Source of the DNA: Tetradesmus obliquus | Taxonomy: Eukaryota; Chlorophyta; Chlorophyceae; Sphaeropleales; Scenedesmaceae | DNA: 64,000 nucleotides | NCBI GenBank assembly: GCA_030272155.1 | Contig: CP126198.1 | Span: 2,728,001-2,792,000 of the forward strand | Reading direction: 5' to 3' | Shown here: positions 47,101 through 57,967 of the stretch, in pieces | Layout of the letters: the number at the start of each line of letters is the position of its first letter | Numbering within the stretch: position 1 is the first letter of the stretch | Translations under genes and position numbers: made by a program | Notes under the pieces: generated by a model | Database searches by the model: none | Told to the model about the DNA's origin: nothing | The model's input: the letters and a program-made list of their open reading frames with translations, nothing else

Positions 47101-48209
47101 CAGGCTGACGTGCCGGGCAAGGAAGTGCACCCAAAGCCACACCACCAGCTGCAGACCTCATGTACGGCAGCAGCAGCCCCCCCGACACCCCCAGCACCGG
47201 TCAACTGCTATAATAACACCATCAAAGCATCCTACACCTGCACCCCTCCGCTGTGCAATAACGACATTAGCTGCCCTGATGGGTCATACAAATGTCACGA
47301 TGACAAACTACAGGGGCTGCGCAAGCTGCAGGGCTCGCAACTCGAGGTGTCATTGCCTGGGGTTGAACAGAGCGGCAACATGCAGGTGAGAGGCCCACAC
47401 ACCTCAAGATTCCATCACCCAGGCCATCGCCACCAATCTGCAACAGCAGGCAGCCAAACAGGTGGTGGGTGATGTGTCACTGCGGCTCCTGGCGGAGCTT
47501 CTGTGCAATCTGGCTGGCAAACAGCACCATGCTAAGTTGCTGCTGCTGCTGCAGTGACAGCTGCTGCATCTGCGCGATACACAAGCACCTGCAGCTCCTG
47601 TCAAACCACATCTTGCTGCAGACAGTGGCAGGTGTGACATGCAGCGCCGTCAGTGTCATGTAGTGCTGGCACATCACAAAATCTGCTGGGATTGCACACA
47701 TGTTGCTGCAGCCTGCTGTACAGTGTGTACCTTTGTCACTATGGTGGGCTTGAGCCCCAGGCGCGCTGCTGCTGTGAGTGCATTGGCGCAGTTGCCGCCA
47801 CCTTGAACCTGCAATGGCAGCAGTGCAGCCGTAGCATCCTTTGCACTGAAGTCAACAAGCAACACGTGTGTGATGCCTCCAAGATGACCGGCAACAAATT
47901 GAAATTGTCGTGGCTGAACCCCTAGCGCCCCTTTCTTGCATTGCTTGGCAGCTGGCTGGCTGCCGCTGTTGCAACTGCTTCCGCACCCGCTGCTGCAGCA
48001 GCTGCGGAGCTGTAGAGAGACGCAGTGACGTACCCCAGGCATGGATTGTGCCCACGCACCTCCAAAGCATCTGTGCGTAACTTCTGATCTGGCTTTGGGT
48101 AGACCGCTACAGAGGCAAGGTAGTCAACACCACAGCTGCCACAGCCCACTATCTTCACAGGCTTTGGCAACGGCACTTGACAGCCCTGCAAACAACAAGA
48201 ACATGCCAT
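41134..48209 (-). CDS. pfkB-family carbohydrate kinase
   Basis: Ribokinase-like enzyme that phosphorylates a sugar or nucleoside with ATP; the substrate is not deducible. Exons on the minus strand: 48209-48060, 47808-47731, 47539-47481, 47001-46910, 43103-42844, 42510-42373, 42036-41725 and 41457-41134, giving 470 residues. Blocks match the plant pfkB-like clade: GCGSCGVDYLASVAVYPKPD, VQGGGNCANALTAAARLGLKP (first pfkB signature), ELHADGIDTSLV, SPFTYIIVD, RTCIHTPGAPMVPEE, LVYFDGRLTEAALLLA, and DTTGAGDSFIGS (second signature with the catalytic Asp). A poly-Ser stretch lies in exon 7. Exon 3 is the least certain. The start at the ATG 48209 is provisional because 48209-48186 could be intron. Intron 4 is 3.8 kb and holds a transposon-like insertion. 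Confidence 0.9.
42171..42300 (+). repeat. Dispersed 130-base repeat, copy 1
   Basis: Shares with 48574-48701, in the same orientation, the words GAAAGCGTGGGCGGGGCT (here) / GGAGCGTGGGCGGGGCT (there), GCGCAG.TATGCA.TT, TTCTTT.GCAGT.TAAGA and ATCA..AATGCATCAG-like ends, with scattered substitutions. This copy lies in the intron between pfkB exons 6 and 7. It has no coding capacity and may be a short retroelement or a fragment of one. Confidence 0.6.
44348..45227 (+). pseudogene. Candidate nested gene or decayed gene copy, unknown family
   Basis: Several coding-like segments lie opposite to pfkB inside its intron: 44348-44420 (ASPPAHGNLAGAGSDYSSNL), joining in phase across a short intron to 44479-about 44586 (LHPTYTQLGLDLRESCAREA, then GLLLRAFSKRLTALLQ); about 44852-44888 (SMNALDVVNIGK) followed after a (GACT)n tract by 44945-45014 (LTAHHNLTAAATRSINALGT); and a final segment ending at 45227 (DVLEQRLVTGMPSSLVKKAI, then SLHLL and stop). 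Donors and acceptors border most of them, and they look helical and protein-like. The last segments do not join without a frameshift. I do not recognise the family. It may be a captured or transposon-borne gene, partly decayed. Confidence 0.4.
45537..46195. repeat. GGCGCAA-rich paired arms
   Basis: Two clusters of GGCGCAA/GGCGCA words, at 45537-45615 and 46100-46195, bracket about 500 bases with AT-richer DNA. Near the right cluster, ACTTTAAGCG (about 45991) and CGCTTAAAGT (about 46038) form an inverted pair around TAATTATTAG. It could be a small element nested in the larger intronic insertion. Boundaries are uncertain. Confidence 0.45.
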
Positions 48210-49233
48210 GTGTTGCACCGCTGTTCACCACTTGCTGCTGGAGGGCTCTGGACACTTCGGGTAATAAAGACCGACTGCCCGCTGAAAACAAGTTTGACCG
48301 TTTGGACCCCGCCATGGAAATTAATATCCCACGGGAAAGTTGGTGATACAGTGAATGTTATGCGTCCTGCAGTACAGCGCCCCCTGCCTGCAAGTGCAAC
48401 AGCACTCAGTAGTTCCGTGCACAGCCACTGCATGACAACAGACCATAACCCACTTGCTGAGCTGAAGCATCCCTGAGGCAGCAGTTACAAGGAACCAACC
48501 CAACTTATATCGGCAATCGCATGATGCTATGCTGACGACAGCGTTGCCTGCATGGCATCCCAACCCAATCAGATCATCAGGGGAGCGTGGGCGGGGCTAT
48601 CTTTGTCCAGCCGTGCTCAAGGTGCGCAGGTATGCACTTGTTTTGGTTCTTTGCAGTCTAAGAGCAGCATAGTATTGTCTTATCACAGTCATCAATTCTC
48701 AGTCCAGATTGTGCCCAGCTGTTGTGCCACACCCCGGCCCCCAGTGGCTGCAGCTGTGATCACCTCAAAAGCTGCTGCCCGCACCACCATGCGCTCTGCA
48801 GGTCTTCCAGGTATGTACGCCCTGCTGCTGAGAAGGCTGCAGGGTGATTGTGTGACAACTGGCAGTGACGCCATGTGCCAGCCGTGCTGCTGCAGAATGC
48901 AGAGTTGATTTGGACTAGTCAGACAGGTCAAAGCGGCCCTGCACGAATCTCTCGCGACCTTTCAGCAGATCACCGCCACTTCCCTTAGCAAGTTCGGCTA
49001 GTGCTCTGCCATAGGCAGGTCTATGTCATGCCAGCCTGACAGGTGTCCGCTGGTATTCCCACCGCCCACAGCTCCTCTCATTGAGCGAAACTGGTTGAAA
49101 GCCAGTGTTATTGCTGAAGAGTTGGTCGGTGACGGGTGCCTTACAGTTTCTAAGCTGGTTGATGTGTTTGTTGCAACCAGCATTAATCGTATCGCTTGCT
49201 TGGTCTCAAGATGATATTCTTTGTTAATTTCAG
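48210..49233. other. Divergent spacer between pfkB and RING-H2 genes
   Basis: Contains the dispersed repeat copy at 48574-48701 and must hold the pfkB promoter plus at least one 5' exon of the RING-H2 gene, whose first visible exon starts with one base of a split codon. An open frame around 49023-49214 (+) does not join that exon in phase, so I have not used it. Confidence 0.4.
48574..48701 (+). repeat. Dispersed 130-base repeat, copy 2
   Basis: Same family as 42171-42300, in the same orientation, here just upstream of the pfkB start in the divergent spacer. It could be read by mistake as conserved promoter sequence. Confidence 0.6.
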
Positions 49234-51076
49234 TGATAGTGGACAAAACTGGTTTCTGGGGCCCCTGTTGATGTTTGCTTTGCCTGCCTTGCTGAACGGT
49301 GGAATACCCCAGCTGGTTGCAGGCATAGTGCACGTGGTGAGTGTCTGGTGATGCCAAGTGAGTTTGCCAGCCGCGTGGTTGTTGTGGCGTGTTTCAGAAT
49401 CAACTGAAACGTGCCATTTTTTATCGCCTGAATGTGTGCGAAAGATCAGGCTGCATTCCTGGCTTGGTGATGGCTCTGCACTTCCTGGTCAATTACATTA
49501 CGTACTAGCAATACAGCCATGCTTGCCGACCGACCAGGGTTTCACAGACCCTGCCCCAGCTCTTCGTCCTGCAGGTGACCTCCATTGCAGGAGATGGCTG
49601 GCTGGCAGTTCTGCTGACATTGCTGGTAGCAGCTGGCATGGCTGCAGCGACTATATATATGTGGCGGCAGGTATGCAGCTGCATGCTCAAGCAATGCATC
49701 AGCAACATCACGTCAGTCATGCTCAGTGAGGCTCGCGAGCAAAGCAACAACAGCCAGCGTGCCCGCAAGTGCTGGCTCCACTTCTGCAAGGGAATGATGC
49801 ATGCACGCGATGGTCAGGCCGTGCTGATGCACCACAAATTGCAGCACAGTCAAACACTTATGCTTGAGTAGCGGATACACAAGCACTGGGCAAGAGATGC
49901 TGGACTGCCAAATCCTGGACTGACGCCCTGGGCTGTTTCGCTGGTCTGGGTGGTGCAGATGGCTTCAACGCGCATAGGCCAAACAATACGCCAGCTGCTC
50001 TTCACTGGCATGCAGGGCGGCACAACAGCAGCAGCAGGAGCGCAGCATCCAGGGCAGCAGCAGCAGCAGCAGCAGGCAAGGACAGCAGAGCAGCGGCAGC
50101 AGCGCTGGGATCAGGCGAGTCAGGGTGCATAGCTGGGCTCCGCTGTGCAAAGCAGCAGAATACTGCTGCCTGCTGTCTCTTTCAAGCACCACCCAACACA
50201 GCAGCAGCAGCATTGCAAACCTGTGCCAGCAGCAGTGCTGTAAACCTCAACTAGTCCTACTCACTTGCCAGACGCAGCCACTGTGACGCTGCGATGTCAC
50301 TTGTGCTGCTGGGTGTGGTGCTTTGTAACCTGCTTCTGTATCAACAGGGCGTGTGCTGCCCGTCAGCACCGCAGCTGCTCAGCAGGTGCTCGTATGACGA
50401 GCAGCTGCACACGCTGCAGCTGTATATTGCATTGCGGTACTAAAGCCCTCGTCTGTGTTGCGTCCTGCTCTGTTCCCTGCTGGCTGCAGGTGGTCAGCGT
50501 GCTACAGAAGCTGCCAATGGACACTGTGATGACGCGCGCAGGGCTAGAGCAGCTTACCCCACATGAACTCAAGCAGCGGCTGTCTCAGCAGCACATCAGC
50601 TGCACCGGCTGTGTAGAGAAGCAGGAGCTGGTGGAAAAGCTGCTGGAGGCAGGCGGGAGCAGCGGCGCCAGCTGCAGCATATGCTGTGAGGACTATGCGG
50701 GTGGGGATGTGGTACGGGTGCTGCCCTGCAAGCACAGGTACCACGTCGAGTGCATTGACAGGTGGGCACACTCTGCTGGCAGAGTGGAGGCTGCAGGCCT
50801 GGCATGGAGGCAGCAACAGCAGCCGTGACTGGCAACAGTGTGGCTGTGCTCTGGTGGATTGAGCTGTCCGCAGGCCTAGCAATGAGCAGCAGCGAACGAC
50901 AGGGAGCACGCAGCAGCAGTTACACGCCACTACATGCCACTGGCAGGTTTTAAATTGACGTTCACAATGTTGCTGCTGCTGCTGCTGCTGTCAGGTGGCT
51001 CCTGTCCTCCAGCGACTGCTCCAGGCTGCCAGCATGCCCGCTGTGCAACGCGAGCTTGTTGCCGCCAGGAGCGTGA
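49234..51076 (+). CDS. Membrane-anchored RING-H2 protein, 5' incomplete
   Basis: Probable membrane E3 ubiquitin ligase. Exons 49234-49336, 49575-49670, 49959-50114, 50490-50761 and 50995-51076 join in phase to 235 residues plus stop. Two hydrophobic segments come first (GPLLMFALPALLNGGIPQLV and WLAVLLTLLVAAGMAAATIY). A Gln-rich cytosolic stretch follows, then a SAP-like helical segment (LTPHELKQRLSQQHI, VEKQELVEKLLEAGG), then a RING-H2 finger with CSIC, LPCKHRYHVECIDRW and CPLC. The last Cys pair lies in the final exon, and the protein stops ten residues after CPLC. The join between exons 3 and 4 requires a GC donor (CAG|GCGAGT after 50114). The start and any earlier domains are outside what I can define. 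Substrate unknown. Confidence 0.85.
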
Positions 51077-52321
51077 GGCAACAGCAGCCATTCATGGTGC
51101 CCCAACTGGTCTATACCTTGTACAGCAGGGTAACCGGGGTAGATGGTGGGCATTGGGGCAGGGTGGCGAGCACGGTGCATAGAGCAAGTGCTGGTATTGC
51201 TGGTGTCCCTATGGAGAACCCATCAAGTTTGCATGAGGTCGTGTTTGCATAGGCTGATGTATAGAGCAGTTGGTTATGGAATGACTGATGCCGGCTGTCC
51301 ATACCTGCTCTGGCAAGGTCGCATGTTTGTGCTGTCGCATGAGCGTGACTAGTGATCACTGGCACATGCCAACCGTGCGCTGCCTGCAGTGTTTGCCGAG
51401 TTTTGATTTGCTTGCTTGCAAAGTTGTCCTGAGGTATGGGTTCGTACAGCTGTTTAGTATTGAGGGCCATTGAATTTGTACTTGTACTTTGCACATTTTG
51501 ACTCCCATTTTGGTCGAATGCTTACTTGCCACCGCAGACTCTCCGTTTTAACACCTTCCTGCATGCTGATATGCTTGATGGCTCACATGCTATCAAGTAT
51601 TGCAGGTAGCACTGCTCTACTTGGCGCTGCAACATTGCACCAAGTCAGCTTCTTGATGCGTGCACAACCAAAAACTGCCATGTTACAACCGTGCCAGCCA
51701 CCATCTGGTGACATATTTGTCTATTCTACTCAGCTTGTTGTGATGCCACACTGCCGAACGCATCACAGCCAAGCAGCGCCAAGCAGCAATGTGCAATGGA
51801 AACTTGTCTGATCTTTAGGTATATAACGGCCAAGCATCGCGGTGGTCTGGGTCGAACCACAAGCCACTGACAGCGCTGGCGGGGGGGGGGGGGGGGGGGG
51901 GCGTGGTTTTCAGCGCCCCCTCCCCCATGCAACAAGTGGCTTCCGCATGGGCAGTGGCTGCAGTATGGTTGGGATCGTGGAACCCCTTTCCGGCCGCGCG
52001 GAAGTGCACCGCCCCCCCCGCCCCCCCCCCCCCCCCCCCCCCCCCCCCTCTTGGTCGGTGGCTTGTGGTGCGCCCCCTGGTCTTCTGGCTGTGCACCTGA
52101 CAATGTACTGCTATCATGCCCGGCGTCGCCAAAAGCTCAAGGCAAAACTTGTGCTTTGCATCGATCAACACACTGTTAGCTTTGTAACGGCTTTCAGAAG
52201 ATGCGATGTCTGTGCCCCGTTTGTATTTCTGTCACCCGTGTGCTGCTTGAAGGAAGGTCGAAGATCTAGACGCTGCTCCCACCAAACTCAGACGCTGATG
52301 ATCGTTACGTAAGCAGTATTC
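51077..52321. other. Spacer between RING-H2 and PIG-T genes
   Basis: Both genes are on the plus strand. Besides the hairpin-forming G-run/C-run element at 51856-52069 I recognise nothing. The PIG-T promoter should lie between about 52070 and 52321. Confidence 0.4.
51856..52069. repeat. G-run/C-run element with inverted ends, copy 2
   Basis: Ends ACCACAAGCCACTGAC (51856-51871) and its inverted copy (52054-52069, 15 of 16 matching). Inside are a run of 21 G (51881-51901) and, on the other side, a run of 28 C (52021-52048), which could pair with each other or form quadruplex-type structures. The core (GCGTGGTTTTCAGC, AAGTGGCTTCCGCATGGGC) matches the copy at 21241-21391. Confidence 0.75.
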
Positions 52322-55300
52322 ATGTGTAGCAGGATCTGGGCAGTGCTGGTGGCGGTGTGCTTGCTGCTTGGCAGCAGCTCCTGCCACAGTGCTGCAGCAG
52401 TAGCCCAGCAGGCGAGTTGAAGCACGTGTCCAGCTGTTGACGTGCTTATAGGCGCTTTCAGCTCATACAAAAACTTCTGATTCGTGTTGACAGGAGAGCT
52501 ACTCTGAGGAAGCAGTTGTACAGCCACTTGCAAACGGTCTGGTGCTGGTGAGGTTGCAAGCAATGCTGTAAGCCAGCAACTGCGCTGCCAAACCTTCTGC
52601 AGCTGCTGTGTCCCGTGCCATCCCCTTTGCTGCAGAACCATCAGGTGTCGCTCGCGTACGCGATCCTTTGACGGTGTGCCTGCTGCTGTGGCTGCAGGTG
52701 CACTTTCAATTCACCCAGACAGCACCGCTTCTGCGGCATTACACAATCTTCCCAAAGGCAGTAGGGCAGCTGGTGTCTGCTTCATTGTTTAATGAGTTTC
52801 AACTGTCTCTCACGCAGGGCAGATGGGTGAGTGGCCAGAAAGCATGAGCACAACATCAGTGTTGCCATGCTGGTTGGATTGCAGTGCTGATGGGGGTCGC
52901 GACAGCAACTGCAGCATAAGGACGCATGCTGGCTTGTGCTGCTGGCAAGCAGCAGCTGGAACTGGTCATAAGTTGCATATGCAGCAAGCCAGCATCTGCA
53001 GAATAGGCAAAATCGCACCCAGCCATAATGTCACTTATGCCACGTCAATCAACTCTCACTGTTATAGCACCTCCTCTGTGCCAGCAATACCAGGCATACA
53101 GAAAAATCATCCTCGCTATACACGTGCCGTCAATGGTGATGCGTGGTGGCGTTGTGACTGCAGCACTACCAGCACTGGGGCCAGCCAGTGCTGCAAGCCA
53201 AGCCTGCAGGAGCGGTGAGAGCCACAGGAAACAGCGACGTGCAGCGCAGTGCATAACGCACTGCAGCTGCAGCAGTGTCATTTCCCTGGCTGCACTCCTG
53301 CAGGCATAACTCATGCAACATCGGCTGTTGTGGCACTGGATTATAGTGGAAGCTGCTGCACACTGTGCTTGCTTCAACGCTGCGGCAGGCGGCAAGCATG
53401 GCAGCAGCCACGCACAGGCCAGCACATTCATCATCGTGCCAGGCCACCCAGGAGGCAAGGAACAGACAACAATGCTGCATGCGATGCACCTCACTCTACT
53501 CTGCATGCTGTGCTATGCATCAAACTGCGACACTCTGCATGTGCTTGCAGGAGTTTGTGGCAAAGTTCAGCCCGCTGCTACCTGCTGCATCCCTGGCGGG
53601 CCAGTGGGGCACCCTCAGCCATGCACTTGGCAGCCTGTTCTGCGCCTCCCTCAACTTTGTGGCGCGGCCGGAGGCAACAGCAACACAAGCAATCGCTATG
53701 AGCAGCTGCAGCGAGCTAGGCCAGCAGGCATGCAGCAGCAGCGCAGGCGTGTCAGCCTCCCAAACATGCAGCGGCAGCAGCAGCAGTGGTAGCAGCGTGT
53801 GCACAGGAGGCAGCAGCTGGGTGCCTGCTGCTGCCCGGCAGCATGTGCTGGTTGCCTCGCTGCCGCAGGAGGCGTCCTGCACTGAGAACCTCACTCCCTG
53901 GCTCAAGCTACTGCCTTGCAGGTGAGGTCACAGCAGTGCAACTGCAGCAGGCATGGGTGCCGCACATGTGGCAGCCGCGTGCTATGCACCAGGGCGCGTG
54001 AGACACTGCTGCAGACTGGCAAGCACCATGATGCTGCGTAAAGTCCGAAGAGGTGCACCACGCTGCCTGCTGCTGCATGCATACGCTGGTGGCTCAACAA
54101 AGGGTGGGTGTCTGCTGCTGCTGCTGCTGCGCATGCCCTGCAGGGACGCTGCCGGGTTGGGTGCGCTGCTGGCTGACAGGAGAGTTGTATTTGGGGCAGG
54201 TGAGGCAGCGGCAGCTGCTGCAGTGCCTGGACACATGGATCGGTTGCTGCAGCATGCAAGCATCATTGACGTGCACCCCAAGCAGCTCTGCTGGTGTGCC
54301 TCCTTATGATCAGCGGCGGCGAGATGGCTGCATGTGCACTGGCAGTGCTATGTGGGGCGTCGTGATTGTACAGTACTATGTCTGCTGATCGCCCTGTCAC
54401 TGCTTTCTTCGCCTGCCTGCCTGCTGCTGCTGCTCTGCTGCTGTGCTTCTGCGGTGGTGTCTTTGTGCTGCGGCCCCTGCACAGACCACCACTCTATGCA
54501 GGTGTCGTTGATAGTCGAGCGCAATGCAGATCTGCAACCCTTGCGCAGCACGCTGACTCAAAGCCTTACTCTGGTGCTACGGCCACCTCCCGGCACACAC
54601 CCAGCTACAATAAGCAGCAGCGGCACAGCCAGGCAGCAGCTTCCTGCTGTGCTTGCAGATGTGAACCTGTCTGCTTTGCTGGGCAGTGAAGTGAAGCAGG
54701 CGTGCCCGTTAGCACAGCAGAGCCGCGTGTATGTTCGCCTGCCAGTCCTTGACAAACCCCAACAGCAGCAGCAGCAGCAGCAAAGTAACGTCCAGCTGCA
54801 GTGGCGCATTCCTGCATACAAAAAGCACAATGTGCCAGACAGCAGCAACAGCTTGGAAGCAGCGTCGGCAGATGCAGATGAGGGTGCATGCAGCGGCAGC
54901 AGCAGCGACGGCAGCAGCAGCGACAGCCGCGCTGAACAAGATAGCAGTGACGTGGCAGACACAGCTGCTGAGGCAGAACGCACAGAGTTATCGCAGCAGC
55001 AGCAGCAGCAGCAGCAGAGAAGCAGGCGGCGCTTGCGCCGTGTTGCCAGAGCTGCCAGCTGGTCAGGGCCTGGGGTAGAACTGAGCCCCGCTCCTGACGC
55101 AGCAGCAGCACTGACACACAGCACACTCAATGCAAGCGAGAAGCGGCGGCAGCAGGGGCAGCAACAGCCGGCTCAAGTCATGTATGTGTATGACCTGCTG
55201 TCACCTGCGCATGATGCGGTTGCAGCAGGTGCACAGCGGCTGTTCCGGCTGCAGTGGGCAGCTGGGGGGAAACCAGGAGACAGCCACAGCAAGCAACTGC

Positions 55301-56907
55301 TGTCTGAGCAGCAGCAGCAGTCTCGCTACACTGTAACGCGTTACATAGCAGGCAGCGGCAGCCTGCATGGAGGCATGGTTCTGGAGGTCCACCAGGCACA
55401 GCAGGCAGCAGCGGCGGCAGCAGCAGCAGGCGATGGCAGAAATATCAGCGTGTGTATTTTCCAAGTTGTGCCGTGGCAGATCCGTGTGTGGCTGCACACG
55501 CTGCAGCTGAGCATTGATGGTCAGGTGAGGTTCTGAGCAGCTGTCGAGCAGCATTGAGATGTAGGCTGCATGTCTGCTGCTGTATGTCTGCTGCTGTGCG
55601 TTGTAGTACCTGTTGGCCTAGGGTCTGAAGTGGGTCTTCATGCTGGGACGAACCTGTTGCTGCTGTTGCATCACCTGTTGCATATGTTATGTGCTGGTAG
55701 CGGCACTGCAAGCAGCTCCACACCTCACCTAGTCACAGCACTCATGCGGCACTGGCATTGCTGTTGTACTGCCTGCCTTCTTGCTGCTGTCTGCCTAATC
55801 GTACCTGCCATCTGCACAAACTTTGCTGCTGACAGCCCCGCAGCTTAGATGCGCTGCTCACCCACCGCCACATCACCCCCGCCCGGGACAGAACCCGGCC
55901 CCTTGTGCTGAACATGTGCCTGGCCCTTCCTGCGGCAGCCAGGACCCTTACTTTGTCAGCTCAGTTCAGCAAAGCATTCCTGACAGTAGCAGAGTACCCT
56001 CCCGATGCTCACAGGGGGTTTGATGTGCCGGCAGCACAGGTGACGATAGGGCTGACAAGCTTGCAAACCAGCGGCAGCTCAGCAGGTCAGCAAGGAGATG
56101 CTAGCAGCAGCAGCAGCAGCAGTAGCTGGGCCTGGCATGTTTACACGGGAGATGGGGCAGAGACATGGCAGCAGCAGCAGCTGCAGCAGGAGCTCCCGCT
56201 GATGCAGGCACTGGCAGCAGTACGGCCCGTGCAGGTGCGACGCCTGGCACATGTTGAGCTTTGCCATGGATGAGTGCTGACTGTTGCGTGGCAGGTGTGC
56301 TGCTGATGACTTGCTGCTTTGTTGTTTGCTATGCCGTACACCTTGTGGCAAACAGACCAAGGGGCTAGGGGCTTTCCAGCATGTTGAAGTGGCAGCGTGT
56401 CAGTGCTGGGGAGGGCGCCCAGACCCCGCCAGTGCCAGCTGTATGGTGGCGCCTCGTGCGCTTGTCACCATGTGCAACACTGCATCAAGCATAACTTGCT
56501 CCCTGGTCCGTACAACTTTGGTGTGCCGCAGCGGCTGCCGAACCAGCTCAAACACCCTCTTTCTGCTGCTGCTGCTGCCGCTGCTGCTGCTGCTGCTGCA
56601 GGTGTACAGCCCCAGCCTCGTGGTACCCCTGGCAGTGCCAGACTTCAGCATGCCCTACAACGTCATCTGCCTCACCTCCACAGTGCTGGCTGTGCTCCTC
56701 GGCGCTGTGGTTGGCGCGCTGCTGCTGCGGCCTGCAGAGGCAGAAACGCAAGCACATGCCAGCAGCGCTGCCAGTGCTGCACAGAAAAGGCGGAAGCGCG
56801 TGAAGGTTGTGCTGCTGCTGGCGGTGTTTGGGGGCTTGGGGTTGTACCTTGACCCCTCGCTGCAGGAGGCGCTGTGGGAGCAGCTAACAGCTTTGGGGCT
56901 GGCGTAG
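52322..56907 (+). CDS. PIGT: GPI-anchor transamidase subunit PIG-T
   Basis: Subunit of the ER GPI transamidase, which attaches GPI anchors to proteins; in known complexes PIG-T is linked to the catalytic PIG-K/GPI8. Nine exons: 52322-52411, 52494-52547, 52698-52826, 53164-53214, 53551-53921, 54144-54199, 54485-55524, 55836-56234, 56602-56907; 831 residues. Exon 1 is a signal peptide (MCSRIWAVLVAVCLLLGSSS). Family blocks: ESYSEEAVVQPLANGLVLVH, HYTIFPKAVGQLV, LSLTQGRW, LFCASLNFV, CTENLTPWLKLLPCRDAAGL, VPWQIRVWLHTLQLSIDG, AEYPPDAHRGFDVPA and VPLAVPDFSMPYNVICLTST, with a C-terminal membrane helix. Longer than the human protein because of Gln/Ser/Ala-rich inserts in exons 5, 7 and 8. Intron 1 starts with GC (CAG|GCGAGT). 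Identification is secure. Confidence 0.95.
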
Positions 56908-57085
56908 GGCGACTGTTCCTGATCAGTAATTATGTAAGGCACGTTGGACGCAGCAACACATTGGCAGGAGTAGATGCTGCCGGCTCGGGTGTCGTTGGGG
57001 AGCAAGTTTGGCTGTGCTTGGAGAGGCAACTTTTTTTATATGCAGAGCAGAAGACTGTGCTGCTGCAACTGCAGGTCACTGCACG

Positions 57086-57090
57086 TGTAA
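57086..57090 (+). terminator. Candidate poly(A) signal of PIG-T
   Basis: TGTAA 179 bases after the PIG-T stop. Another TGTAA at 56933 is probably too close to the stop, and one at 57356 is further downstream. Confidence 0.45.
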
Positions 57091-57925
57091 CATCCTCTTG
57101 TACCCAGCATTTTGAAGTTGAAGCAGCCATGATGGCTTGGGGGGCCCTTCTAGGTATGAGCACGCATTATGTTGCATTGTGCCCGTAACGTGTGACCTGC
57201 ATGCATGCACGTTGGAACTCTTTTACTGTACCCGCCAGCGCGCGTGGCAGGCTTGTATCAGAAAAGTCCTTGGTGACCAGTAAGTTCGATAATCACATCT
57301 GCAGACGACTGTTCTGGAGGATTCAATGACATATCAGTGCAGTTCAACAGTGTAGTGTAACGGCAATTGGTTGTCACACCTGTCACAGTTCTTGGCAACG
57401 GCGGATTGTACAGGATTGCCAACCGGTTATAAGGTGCCATTTTAAGCAACGCAATGGGAATGACGAAAGCTGGGAGAAAGCTGGTGGTGCAAGCGCTGAT
57501 GGGTTTGAGACAGCATAGCTAGAGTGGCCACTACAGTGGCAGCAGCCCCAGACAAAAGCCACACCTGCACGCCTAAAATCTTGGGCAGACACCGCACCAT
57601 TCAACCCTATCCCCAATGCGCTTGCCAGCACATGCTGTGCAGTTTGTTTCTGTGTTGCCAATGCAGTGCACAGCCGTGCATGTGTGTGATGGGTTGACGG
57701 CAGCATGTTGACAGTAGCCTAGATGCTCCTGCTTGCTGCAAACCGTGGGCAGACACCGCACTATAACTTTAACTTCACCACTCTGGCCAGCACTTACTAT
57801 ATGCACCACCATCATCATCATCGTCATCATCGTCATCGCCCCCCTCTCCCTCTCCTCTGGAGTAGCGACAAACATTGTACCTTTTTAGTTTTAGCTTGTC
57901 TCCATCGGCCCCGCAGCACCAAGAC

Positions 57926-57967
57926 ACAACATGCATCCAGTAACTTATGTTACTGGATGCATGTTGT
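57926..57967. repeat. Perfect 19-base-pair hairpin
   Basis: The left arm 57926-57944 starts ACAACATGCATCC. The right arm 57949-57967 is its exact reverse complement. The loop is TTAT and a short T-run follows. It lies between two convergent genes. Confidence 0.85.

Noticed and set aside
47110-47472. 120-codon Cys-rich frame (+) opposite pfkB
   Set aside because: It opens with GTG, not ATG, lies wholly in a pfkB intron on the other strand, and the Cys spacing matches no known small domain closely enough.
54558-55130. Long minus-strand frames opposite PIG-T exon 7
   Set aside because: Leu/Cys/Ser-rich shadows of Gln- and Ser-rich coding sequence on the plus strand.
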